DNA from: G026625185 sp035256645
GTDB taxonomy: Bacteria > Desulfobacterota > WTBG01 > JAGOGO01
DNA length: 13,537 bases
Reading direction: 5' to 3'
NCBI GenBank assembly: GCA_035256645.1
Contig: DATEXU010000269.1
Location: 1 to 13,537 of the forward strand
Made by a program: the position numbers and the translations under genes. Below, one piece after another: positions 1 to 6,636 of this stretch (its first letter is position 1; every line of letters starts with the position of its first letter). The notes under the pieces are model-generated. The model was not told the origin of the DNA. It saw nothing but the letters and a program-made list of their open reading frames with translations, and did not search any database.

Positions 1-96
1 GTTAGAAATGCCCCGCTTGCCCCGTTAACTATTCGATATCTAACGGGGTAAAGAAGCACGGGGTAAATGCCCCGTGTGAAATCTTTCTAACGGGGT
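1..96. repeat. Multi-armed inverted-repeat structure
   Basis: Three nested or adjacent inverted repeats are visible. GTTAGAAA (1-8) pairs with TTTCTAAC (84-91). CCCCGTTA (20-27) pairs with TAACGGGG (41-48), and the stem extends to 17-51 with one G-T wobble. CACGGGG (57-63) pairs with CCCCGTG (70-76). The 11-mer TCTAACGGGGT occurs twice (39-49 and 86-96), so both copies could compete for the single CCCCGTTA arm. The block lies upstream of the promoter at 175-203 and so is not in the 5' leader of the next gene. It could be a dispersed palindromic repeat or the tail of something left of the window. No function is assigned. Confidence 0.6.
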
Positions 97-174
97 TTAC
101 GCGGATTCTTTTTCCCCTTATAGGCTTATGGATTCAAAAAATAGTTTACTCTTCGTCTACAACCCTTTCTGTCC

Positions 175-203
175 TTGACACCAAATCATTTTTCTTTTAT
201 AAT
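175..203 (+). promoter_or_regulatory. Consensus sigma70-type promoter
   Basis: TTGACA (175-180) and TATAAT (198-203) both match the sigma70 consensus exactly and are separated by the optimal 17 bp. Transcription would start near 210, giving a leader of about 38 nt before the ATG at 248. AAAAGG at 231-236 is a plausible ribosome site 11 nt from the start codon. The AT-rich spacer suggests strong, probably housekeeping, expression of the signalling scaffold. Confidence 0.8.
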
Positions 204-247
204 CAAACAATCACAAGATCACACGTTCACAAAAGGCGTTAAAACGT

Positions 248-2260
248 ATGACCGGCAACAAAAAGATCGGCGAAATACTCATCGAGCTGGGATTCATAAC
301 CCAAGAGCAATTAAATGCCGCACTTAGCCAGCAAAAGGCAGGTGATCCCAAGAAAAAAGTCGGGGAGATCCTGGTAGAATTGGGTTTTTTAAATGAAATA
401 GATCTGCTTAAGTGTCTGGCAGGACTTTTTAAGGTTAGGTATATTTCTTCAGACAAACTTTTAAAAATGACTATACCCCAATGGGTATTAGAACTCATCC
501 CTTCTGATTTTGCGGTAAAGCACAATGTGTTTCCCTTCTTTTGTTATGATAAATCCAAAATAGTCTCTGTCGCGATTGCTGACCCAGAGAATAAACAACT
601 GCCCAAGTTAATCAAAAATGTCTCCGGATATAATGAAATAGAACGATATATCGCGTTAGAATCTACCATTAAAGCGGGGATAGAAAAATTTTACAAGAAT
701 GATTCTTCTTCGCTGGATAATCTAAAGTCAGTAATCAAAAGCGAAAGCCCCCAGACAATCGCCAGTTTTGTTCCAAAAGAGGACTCTGCAGTGCTGCTCA
801 ATTCTGATTTTACCGAGTCAGATAAACCAGTCCTTAACCCGACCCAAGTTCTAAAGCGAAAGTCAAAAACAGTAATAATAGACGATCAAATTCTCACCCC
901 GACTAAAAAGGAAGAAGAAAACCAAAAACGCCTTGCGGACCAGATATCCCCCTTGTCGGTTACGAGTGAAGACACCTTTATTGAGGTTCTTAATGTCGTG
1001 ATAAATGTCTTGGAAATGTATAAAGGGGAAAATTATCGAGGCCATTCCGCGAGTGTCGCCAAGCTCGTAAAAGAAATTTCCCAGAACCTGGGACTCAAGG
1101 CAAAAGAAACGTATTACAACGTTCTGGCAGCGTATTTACATGATTGTTGTATGGTGGCGCCTGAGCATTTAACGCTTTTTAATTTCAATTCCGAACACAA
1201 CCGTGAACTTTTAAAAAAATTCTCCCAATCCTCGGAGCGCCTTTATGATGGCGCGCGCCTGCCCCCGGAAGTTCACAAAATTCTTCTTCACACCCTTGAA
1301 CGATACGATGGTGAAGGGTATCCGGACGGCCTTAAAGGAGACGATATCCCGCTCGGTTCCCGGATCATTGCAACCGTCGATGCCCTTATCCACCTCCTTA
1401 ATTTTGAGGGATATGAAAATTTCAAAAGTTCCTTTGACATTATCCTTTCTTTAAAAGAGAAATACTTTGATCCGGAAATCGTCGCCCTATTGGAGGAGAT
1501 TATCTTAGACCTCTTTATTGATGAATCGTCGCCCCAGGCAATTATCATTGATACTAACCCTGAAGAACTCGAACACCTGTCCGTTTTGTTAAAAAGAAAT
1601 GGTATTTTCCCCTATCCGTTAAAAGACACGGAAAAAGTTATCGCTATCCTCGATAGTAGTCCCGTGTGCCTTATTATCTCAGAGGTGAATACAAAACCTC
1701 TCGATGGATTCTCCATTTGCGATCTGGTAAAAACCAACGATAAATATCGAAACATCAATTTCGTTTTTTTATCGGACAAACACGACTCCGCTGCCGTAAG
1801 CAAGGGTTTTGATGCCGGCGCTGATGATTTCATTACCAAACCCTATAACCCAAGCATCCTCGTTGCAAAGATTCAGAATTTTATTAAACACTCTCTCCAA
1901 AAAACTGAAGAAAAAGCCAAGACCGCTTCGACCAAAAAGGGTATTACCGGTAACTTAGCGGAAATCCATGTTACCGACCTTATTCAAATGCTCTCTGCGG
2001 GAGGGAAGACGGGAGCCCTTAAACTTTTTAAGGAAGAGGAAAATGGGGAAGTATTCTTTAACCAGGGCCAGGTTATCAATGCCCGGTACAGGGAAGTCGA
2101 AGGAGTGGAGGCCTTTAATATTTTATTGCGCTGGGAGCATGGTCTTTTCATCCTTGACCCTGATGCTCAACTGTTGGACCAGAAAATTTTTGACAGCACC
2201 GAGATGTTGCTTATCGAAGCGTGCCGGGTCTGGGACGAAGAAAAGCAGGGAGCGCTCTAA
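248..2260 (+). CDS. Multidomain scaffold: MshEN, degenerate HD-GYP, degenerate receiver, DUF4388
   Basis: A 670-aa protein with no signal peptide, probably cytoplasmic. Residues about 1-150 resemble the MshEN/GspE N-terminal domain, with two IGEIL/VGEIL..ELGF repeats; the family binds cyclic di-GMP or partner proteins. Residues about 160-240 are a polar linker. Residues about 245-425 are HD-GYP-like: H266, HD at 298-299 and a recognisable DGEGYPDGL (354-362). The usual HDxxxK Lys is missing (HDCCM) and the paired His before the GYP segment is H348-T349, so phosphodiesterase activity is doubtful. Residues about 430-548 are receiver-like, with D435, S509 and K531 kept, but the phospho-acceptor Asp appears to be E479. 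Residues about 565-665 match DUF4388 (PATAN), common in proteins linked to type IV pili and gliding. The best guess is a phosphorylation-independent, nucleotide-responsive adaptor for surface machinery. It has its own promoter and no evident link to copper. Confidence 0.88.
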   Translation: MTGNKKIGEILIELGFITQEQLNAALSQQKAGDPKKKVGEILVELGFLNEIDLLKCLAGLFKVRYISSDKLLKMTIPQWVLELIPSDFAVKHNVFPFFCYDKSKIVSVAIADPENKQLPKLIKNVSGYNEIERYIALESTIKAGIEKFYKNDSSSLDNLKSVIKSESPQTIASFVPKEDSAVLLNSDFTESDKPVLNPTQVLKRKSKTVIIDDQILTPTKKEEENQKRLADQISPLSVTSEDTFIEVLNVVINVLEMYKGENYRGHSASVAKLVKEISQNLGLKAKETYYNVLAAYLHDCCMVAPEHLTLFNFNSEHNRELLKKFSQSSERLYDGARLPPEVHKILLHTLERYDGEGYPDGLKGDDIPLGSRIIATVDALIHLLNFEGYENFKSSFDIILSLKEKYFDPEIVALLEEIILDLFIDESSPQAIIIDTNPEELEHLSVLLKRNGIFPYPLKDTEKVIAILDSSPVCLIISEVNTKPLDGFSICDLVKTNDKYRNINFVFLSDKHDSAAVSKGFDAGADDFITKPYNPSILVAKIQNFIKHSLQKTEEKAKTASTKKGITGNLAEIHVTDLIQMLSAGGKTGALKLFKEEENGEVFFNQGQVINARYREVEGVEAFNILLRWEHGLFILDPDAQLLDQKIFDSTEMLLIEACRVWDEEKQGAL

Positions 2261-2369
2261 CTCTATAGTTTAGCATCCTTATGGTTTCTTCTCACATGAA
2301 AACTTTTTTTTGGTAATTCCGACCTTTTCTTGTTTTTCTTGAGCAACCTTCTTGTAAATTTTGGCATAA

Positions 2370-2508
2370 TATAAATTGAGCGATTTTCATTACAAAACCA
2401 GTAGGACAGGCGTCTCGCCTGTCCTGAAGGGTGAAATGACCGGACAGCCGGGACGGCTGTCCTACCGTAGTTTGGGCGCCTTAGCAAACAAGAATCGCTC
2501 AATTTATA
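2370..2508. repeat. 135-bp MITE-like repeat, copy 1, with 16-bp terminal inverted repeats
   Basis: The shared 135-bp core is 2372-2506. The ends TATAAATTGAGCGATT (2370-2385) and its exact complement (2493-2508) form a 16-bp terminal inverted repeat. Inside are two hairpins: AGGACAGGCG-TCT-CGCCTGTCCT (2403-2425, 10 bp) and GGACAGCCG-GGA-CGGCTGTCC (2442-2462, 9 bp). A second copy at 7143-7277 has the same orientation and differs at four positions. There is no coding capacity, so this is probably a non-autonomous mobile element or a structured intergenic repeat. It fills most of the 297-bp gap before copA, and no convincing copA promoter is seen in the rest. Confidence 0.85.
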
Positions 2509-2557
2509 AATAAGCTTCAAATTTTCTAACTTTTTTACTGAAGAGAAAAATCCATTC

Positions 2558-5026
2558 GTGGGAAAAGAACCACTTAAAAGACTTGACCTTTCCATTTCCG
2601 GCATGCACTGTGCCAGCTGCGTGGCCAGGATCGAAAAAACACTCGCCCAAGCGGACGGAGTAAAAGAAGCACGAGTAAATCTCGCCACTGAAAACGCTTC
2701 CATCCTTTATGACCCTGCTAAAACTGTTCCGCTCCATTTTACAAAAGTTATCCAAGACCTGGGCTTTGGGGTAAAGAAGGAAAAGATCGTACTGCCGATT
2801 CAGGGAATGTCCTGCGCATCCTGTGTAAACAGAATTGAGACTACTCTGAACCAAATTCCGGGGGTTATCCAGGCAAATGTCAATCTTTCTTTACAAAATG
2901 CGACCGTGGACATTACTCCGGGAAAAGTAACGGTCAGGGATTTAGCCCGGGAAGTTGAAGCTCTCGGTTATAAGGTTCCGCACATCGAAGAAGGTCCTGG
3001 CATTGACAAAGAAAAGCTTGCCCGGGAAGAAGAAGTAAAAACCCTCAAACAAAAATTCTTGGCCGGACTCATCCTTATTATTCCCATCTTTGTCTTAATG
3101 TACTGGGACCACCTCGGCCTTTCCACATTGTGGGTTCTGGGCAAGAAGACCAATTTTATCCTTCAGTTGCTTTTTCAAACCCCAGTCCAATTCTGGATCG
3201 GATGGCAGTTTTATAAGGGTGCCTGGGCTACCGCCAAGCACAGAACGACTGACATGAACACCTTGATTGCCGTCGGGACCAGTGCCGCTTATGGGTACAG
3301 TGTCCTTGCCACCTTCTTTCCCAACCTCTTTGTTGTCAAAGGCCTTGCCCCTGAGGTTTATTTTGACACTGCGGGAGCCATTATTGTCATCATTCTCCTG
3401 GGACGTCTTTTGGAAGCGCGGGCTAAAGGCAGGACTTCAGAAGCGATCAAAAAGCTGCTTGGGCTTCAACCAAAGACCGCAATCATTATCCGGGATGAGC
3501 AGGAATTAGAAATTCCTATTGAGGACGTCCAATTTGGTGATATTGTTATCGTGCGCCCGGGGGGAAAGGTTCCTGTGGATGGTACGGTTGTGGGAGGCAA
3601 TTCCTCGGTGGATGAATCCATGGTAACCGGAGAAGCGATTCCCGTGGAAAAAAAAATCGGTGATGAGGTTATCGGCGCTACCATCAACAAAACCGGGACC
3701 TTTAAATTTAAAGCTACTAAGGTAGGAAAAGAAACCATGCTTGCTCAGATTGTTAAACTGGTTGAAGAAGCCCAGGGATCAAAACCGCCCATCGCTCGCC
3801 TCGCTGACCGGATTGCGAGTTACTTTGTTCCCGCGGTTATGGGAATTGCGCTTCTTACCTTTATTGTCTGGTATCTCTTGGGACCAGAACCAGCCTTGAC
3901 CTATTCGTTACTCAATTTCGTAGCCGTAATGATCATTGCCTGCCCTTGTGCGCTCGGATTAGCTACGCCTACCTCCATCATGGTAGGAACCGGCAAAGGC
4001 GCGGAGATGGGTGTCCTCATTCGCACGGGGGACGCGTTGGAAACAGCCCACAAACTAACTACCATTGTCCTCGACAAAACAGGAACGATCACGAAAGGTG
4101 CGCCTTCGGTAACTGACATCATTCCTGCTGAAGGATTTGACCAAAACGAGATCCTTGGTTTAGCCGCGTCCGCGGAAAAGTTCTCAGAACATTCCCTCGG
4201 TGAGGCGATCCTCAACAAAGCAAAAGAGCTCAAACTGGCAATAGCTGATTCTGCCCATTTCCAGGCTTTTCCGGGTCAAGGAATTGAAGCAGAGATAGGA
4301 GGTAAAGAGGTCTTCCTCGGGAATGCTAAATTTATGAAGACAAAAGGTGTTGGATTCAATAGCATGCAAGCAAAATCCGAGCTTCTCTCCGGCGAAGGAA
4401 AAACTTCGATGTTTATCGCGGTAAATGGAAAAATTGCCGGCATCATCGCCGTTGCCGATACCTTGAAACCCGAATCCAAAGAAGCCATCGCCGCTTTCCG
4501 CGATCTGGGCCTTGAGATAATTATGATAACCGGAGATGGCCGAAGGACAACGGAAGCAATTGCTCATGAAGTCAAAATAAAACGGGTTTTGGCAGAGGTA
4601 CTACCACAAGACAAGGCCGCTGAAGTGAAAAAGCTCCAGGCGGAGGGAAAAATAGTAGCGATGGTAGGTGATGGAATAAATGATGCTCCTGCCTTAGCGC
4701 AGGCGGATATCGGCATTGCCCTTGGCACGGGAACTGATGTGGCCATCGAGTCCGCTGACATTACTCTGATAAGCGGTGATTTGCGAGGAGTGGTAACTGC
4801 TATTACGTTAAGCAAAGCGACCATCCGGAATATTAAACAAAACCTCTTTTGGGCATTTGCGTATAACACTATCCTGATCCCGGTTGCCGCCGGTGCGCTT
4901 TTTCCCTTTTTCAAAATACTCCTCAGCCCAATTTTTGCGGCAGCAGCTATGGGGCTTTCTTCAGTTACCGTGGTAAGTAATGCGCTAAGATTAAGAAGAT
5001 TTCGGCCCCCTCTAAAAACTATTTAA
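2558..5026 (+). CDS. copA: Cu(I)-exporting P1B-type ATPase CopA
   Basis: An 822-aa inner-membrane pump that couples ATP hydrolysis to export of Cu(I) (possibly Ag(I)) from the cytoplasm. Two N-terminal HMA metal-binding domains carry GMHCASC (15-21) and GMSCASC (83-89). Membrane helices begin near residue 167. The actuator-domain TGEA is at 357-360, the intramembrane CPC at 462-464, the phosphorylated DKTGT at 506-510, TGD at 658-660 and GDGINDAP at 704-711. The P1B-1 signature is complete: CPC, YN (769-770) in TM7 and M798/S801/S802 in TM8, which indicates Cu(I) rather than Zn or Cd. The nucleotide-domain motif reads SEHSL (543-547) where SEHPL is usual. The start is GTG; an in-frame stop at 2507-2509 limits extension, and AAGAG near 2541 is only a weak ribosome site. 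It is followed after 15 nt by the DUF302 gene, with which it is probably co-transcribed. Confidence 0.97.
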   Translation: MGKEPLKRLDLSISGMHCASCVARIEKTLAQADGVKEARVNLATENASILYDPAKTVPLHFTKVIQDLGFGVKKEKIVLPIQGMSCASCVNRIETTLNQIPGVIQANVNLSLQNATVDITPGKVTVRDLAREVEALGYKVPHIEEGPGIDKEKLAREEEVKTLKQKFLAGLILIIPIFVLMYWDHLGLSTLWVLGKKTNFILQLLFQTPVQFWIGWQFYKGAWATAKHRTTDMNTLIAVGTSAAYGYSVLATFFPNLFVVKGLAPEVYFDTAGAIIVIILLGRLLEARAKGRTSEAIKKLLGLQPKTAIIIRDEQELEIPIEDVQFGDIVIVRPGGKVPVDGTVVGGNSSVDESMVTGEAIPVEKKIGDEVIGATINKTGTFKFKATKVGKETMLAQIVKLVEEAQGSKPPIARLADRIASYFVPAVMGIALLTFIVWYLLGPEPALTYSLLNFVAVMIIACPCALGLATPTSIMVGTGKGAEMGVLIRTGDALETAHKLTTIVLDKTGTITKGAPSVTDIIPAEGFDQNEILGLAASAEKFSEHSLGEAILNKAKELKLAIADSAHFQAFPGQGIEAEIGGKEVFLGNAKFMKTKGVGFNSMQAKSELLSGEGKTSMFIAVNGKIAGIIAVADTLKPESKEAIAAFRDLGLEIIMITGDGRRTTEAIAHEVKIKRVLAEVLPQDKAAEVKKLQAEGKIVAMVGDGINDAPALAQADIGIALGTGTDVAIESADITLISGDLRGVVTAITLSKATIRNIKQNLFWAFAYNTILIPVAAGALFPFFKILLSPIFAAAAMGLSSVTVVSNALRLRRFRPPLKTI

Positions 5027-5041
5027 AAAGGAGGCGCTCTG

Positions 5042-5428
5042 ATGAGTTACTATTTCACCAAAGAATTAAACACTCCTTTTGATTCCGCCATAGCCAAGGT
5101 TACTGAAGAACTCAAAAAAGAGGGGTTTGGTATCCTTACGGATATTGATGTGAAAGCTACCTTAAAGAAAAAACTGGATGTGGACTTCCGCCCCTACCGG
5201 ATTTTGGGCGCCTGTAATCCGCCCTTTGCGTTTCAGGCATTACAAACTGAGGATAAAATCGGCACTATGCTCCCCTGCAACGTGGTGGTTCAGGAAAAGG
5301 CACCAGGAAAGGTTGAGGTAACGGCCATTGACCCTGTTGCTTCTATGGCCGCGGTAAATAATCCCAATTTGAGAACTATTGGGGAACAGGTCCGGGCAAA
5401 GTTAAAGAAAGTTATTGATAATTTGTGA
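5042..5428 (+). CDS. DUF302 family protein
   Basis: A 128-aa small soluble protein with no signal peptide or membrane segment. It matches the DUF302 family over its full length, with the hallmark YRILGACNPPFAFQAL (52-67) followed by GTMLPCNVVV (74-83). Conserved Cys residues at 58 and 79 are possible ligands or redox partners. The biochemical function of the family is not established; members often sit near heavy-metal or sulphur genes. The start has a near-perfect Shine-Dalgarno (AAGGAGG, 5028-5034) 7 nt upstream, and the gene begins 15 nt after the copA stop, so the two surely share a transcript. A role in delivering copper to CopA or handling cytosolic copper is inferred from context only. 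Confidence 0.9.
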   Translation: MSYYFTKELNTPFDSAIAKVTEELKKEGFGILTDIDVKATLKKKLDVDFRPYRILGACNPPFAFQALQTEDKIGTMLPCNVVVQEKAPGKVEVTAIDPVASMAAVNNPNLRTIGEQVRAKLKKVIDNL

Positions 5429-5595
5429 CATCCGAGACGCACAAGGGAAATCTGGAAGTTCTAAGCAATTCCGAAAAGGAGACAATTTTGCAGGTGGTAA
5501 TTTCCACCTAAGAAATGAGTCTTTGTAATCTTTCTCCTACCCAATAAGAAAAACCTTTCCTTTCGGCTCAGGAGTAAAATGAACTACCCGCCACA

Positions 5596-5728
5596 AGAGA
5601 CTGTGTCGCAATTCATTTTTGTGTCATTTCGAAGCGAAGCGAGAAATCTTGGTTTCAATAAATTCAGAACGTTAAGATTCCTCACAGTCGTTCGGAATGA
5701 CATTTTTTCTAATTACGACACAGTCTCT
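5596..5728. repeat. 133-bp MITE-like palindromic element
   Basis: The ends AGAGACTGTGTCGCAATT (5596-5613) and 5711-5728 are inverted complements with one mismatch over 18 bp. Inside, 5622-5650 (starting TGTCATT) and 5674-5702 (ending AATGACA) are imperfect inverted repeats matching at 21 of 29 positions, so nearly the whole element can fold into one long hairpin. CCGCC lies just outside both ends (5588-5592 and 5729-5733), with an extra ACA on the left, and may be a target-site duplication. It carries no transposase. Its sequence is unrelated to the 135-bp repeat family. Confidence 0.75.
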
Positions 5729-5795
5729 CCGCCGGAATGACGAACTCGCCGCAAGCGGCGGGGAATACAACCCGCAGAGATTCAAAAAAAACCTC

Positions 5796-5853
5796 AAAAT
5801 ACATCCTTGTCATTACAAAAATACATACAAAACCCTATTAATTAAATTTCCCT
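5796..5853 (+). promoter_or_regulatory. 58-bp shared upstream module, copy A (before cytochrome c)
   Basis: This stretch matches 6514-6571 at 51 of 58 positions, and all seven differences are C/T transitions. Each copy contains two AAAATACAT boxes exactly 22 bp apart (here 5796-5804 and 5818-5826), about two helical turns. In this copy CCCTATTAAT also repeats 17 bp apart (5833-5842 and 5850-5859). Being placed upstream of two adjacent metal-related genes suggests a common regulator site or promoter, but a dispersed repeat is also possible. No clear -35/-10 pair was identified. Confidence 0.5.
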
Positions 5854-5914
5854 ATTAATATTAAGATTTGTTAATGAAATTTCCAAGAATCAACGTAGAC
5901 GCGGAGATTAAGGT

Positions 5915-6475
5915 ATGAAAATTTTCATGACCATAGTGATTGTTATATTTTTATTGGCAGTTGGGGTAGCTGCCTTTACATGGTCGGGGATCTATAATGT
6001 GGCGGCCACCGACCCACACTGGCCGGTCACAGTCTGGTTTCTGAATGAGGTGCAGGAGCGTTCCGTTCATGTTCACAGCAAGGGGATTAGTCCCCCGCCA
6101 TTGAAAGACCAAAAGCCTGTTGAGATTGGGTTCAGTCACTATCATACAATGTGTCGGTTATGTCATGGTGCCCCTGGTATTTTCCCGGAAGAATTTGCCA
6201 AAGGGCTCAATCCAAAGCCCCCTGATCTCACTTCAGAAGATGTGCGGGAGTTAAGCAGGGCCGAACTTTACTGGGTTGTCAAAAACGGCATAAAAATGAC
6301 GGGCATGCCCGCTTTTGGCATCACGCATACCGAAGATGAGCTGTGGGCGATGGTGACATTAGTAAACCGCTTACCGGATTTAACGCCTGAAGAATATAAG
6401 GCGATGATGATGAATGCACGTGGAGAGGGAGCAGCTTCCCACCATGGGGGACATCACCATGAGGGACACGAATAG
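5915..6475 (+). CDS. Membrane-anchored monohaem cytochrome c with His-rich tail
   Basis: A 186-aa protein. Residues 5-24 form an uncleaved-looking N-terminal hydrophobic anchor, placing the rest in the periplasm. One haem-attachment motif is visible, CRLCH (80-84), and GMPAFG (130-135) supplies M131 as the likely distal axial ligand, the layout of a class I cytochrome c. The first segment (NVAATDPHWP, 28-37) resembles small cytochromes encoded beside metal-efflux genes in other bacteria. The C-terminus (176-186) is HHGGHHHEGHE, a probable metal-binding tail. GGAG at 5903-5906, 8 nt upstream, supports the ATG. Its role is unproven: it could pass electrons linked to copper oxidation state or serve ordinary respiration. 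It lies between CopA-DUF302 and a Met-rich protein and shares upstream sequence with the latter. Confidence 0.92.
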   Translation: MKIFMTIVIVIFLLAVGVAAFTWSGIYNVAATDPHWPVTVWFLNEVQERSVHVHSKGISPPPLKDQKPVEIGFSHYHTMCRLCHGAPGIFPEEFAKGLNPKPPDLTSEDVRELSRAELYWVVKNGIKMTGMPAFGITHTEDELWAMVTLVNRLPDLTPEEYKAMMMNARGEGAASHHGGHHHEGHE

Positions 6476-6513
6476 TTATAATTCCGGTTAAACATTAATC
6501 AGAAATAGATCTT

Positions 6514-6571
6514 AAAATACATTCCTGCCATCACAAAAATACATATAAAACCCTATTAACCAAATTTCCCT
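6514..6571 (+). promoter_or_regulatory. 58-bp shared upstream module, copy B (before Met-rich gene)
   Basis: This is the second copy of the sequence at 5796-5853. Its AAAATACAT boxes lie at 6514-6522 and 6536-6544, keeping the 22-bp spacing. It ends 65 bp before the Met-rich start codon; copy A ends 61 bp before the cytochrome start. The similar distance favours a cis-regulatory role over random placement. Confidence 0.5.
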
Positions 6572-6636
6572 CGTTATCGTATTATTAACAATAAAATTTT
6601 CGATGTATTTATTAATTAACCAAAGGAGGTAAAAAA

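Larger units (their letters stand above)
5429..5914. other. 486-bp intergenic region packed with repeats and regulatory sequence
   Basis: No convincing gene was found here. In order it holds: a short hairpin AGGTGG-TAATTT-CCACCT (5492-5509) with no T-tract; a Shine-Dalgarno-like AGGAG followed by ATG at 5579; a 133-bp palindromic element (5596-5728); a compact GC hairpin CGCCGC-AA-GCGGCG (5747-5760); and the 58-bp sequence shared with the upstream region of the Met-rich gene (5796-5853). The size of the gap suggests that the cytochrome gene at 5915 has its own promoter instead of relying on copA read-through. Confidence 0.6.

Noticed and set aside
1..96. Clover-leaf-like folding suggestive of a tRNA.
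   Set aside because: No 7-bp acceptor with CCA context, no anticodon loop and no conserved T-loop sequence; it is a set of GC-run palindromes.
2283..2311. Possible terminator after the scaffold gene: weak GTTTC/GAAAAC stem followed by eight T.
   Set aside because: The stem is only about 5 bp with a bulge and no GC pairs; not reliable as a Rho-independent terminator.
2349..2376. Possible copA promoter (TTGTAA and TATAAA) at the left edge of repeat copy 1.
   Set aside because: The spacing of about 12 bp is too short and it would lie upstream of the whole repeat; no better candidate was found.
2263..2854. Minus-strand open frames of 116 and 146 codons overlapping the start of copA and the upstream repeat.
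   Set aside because: They are antisense to the unmistakable HMA domain, show no domain features and include repeat DNA.
5472..5512. Possible 7-codon leader peptide starting at TTG after AAGGAG and overlapping a small hairpin.
   Set aside because: TTG start, no regulatory codon run and no T-tract after the hairpin; too little evidence for attenuation.
5579..5740. A 53-codon plus-strand ORF with a good ribosome site (CAGGAG) starting just left of the 133-bp palindrome.
   Set aside because: Nearly all its codons lie inside the palindromic element and its flanks, so it is probably fortuitous, or at most the stub of a gene broken by insertion.
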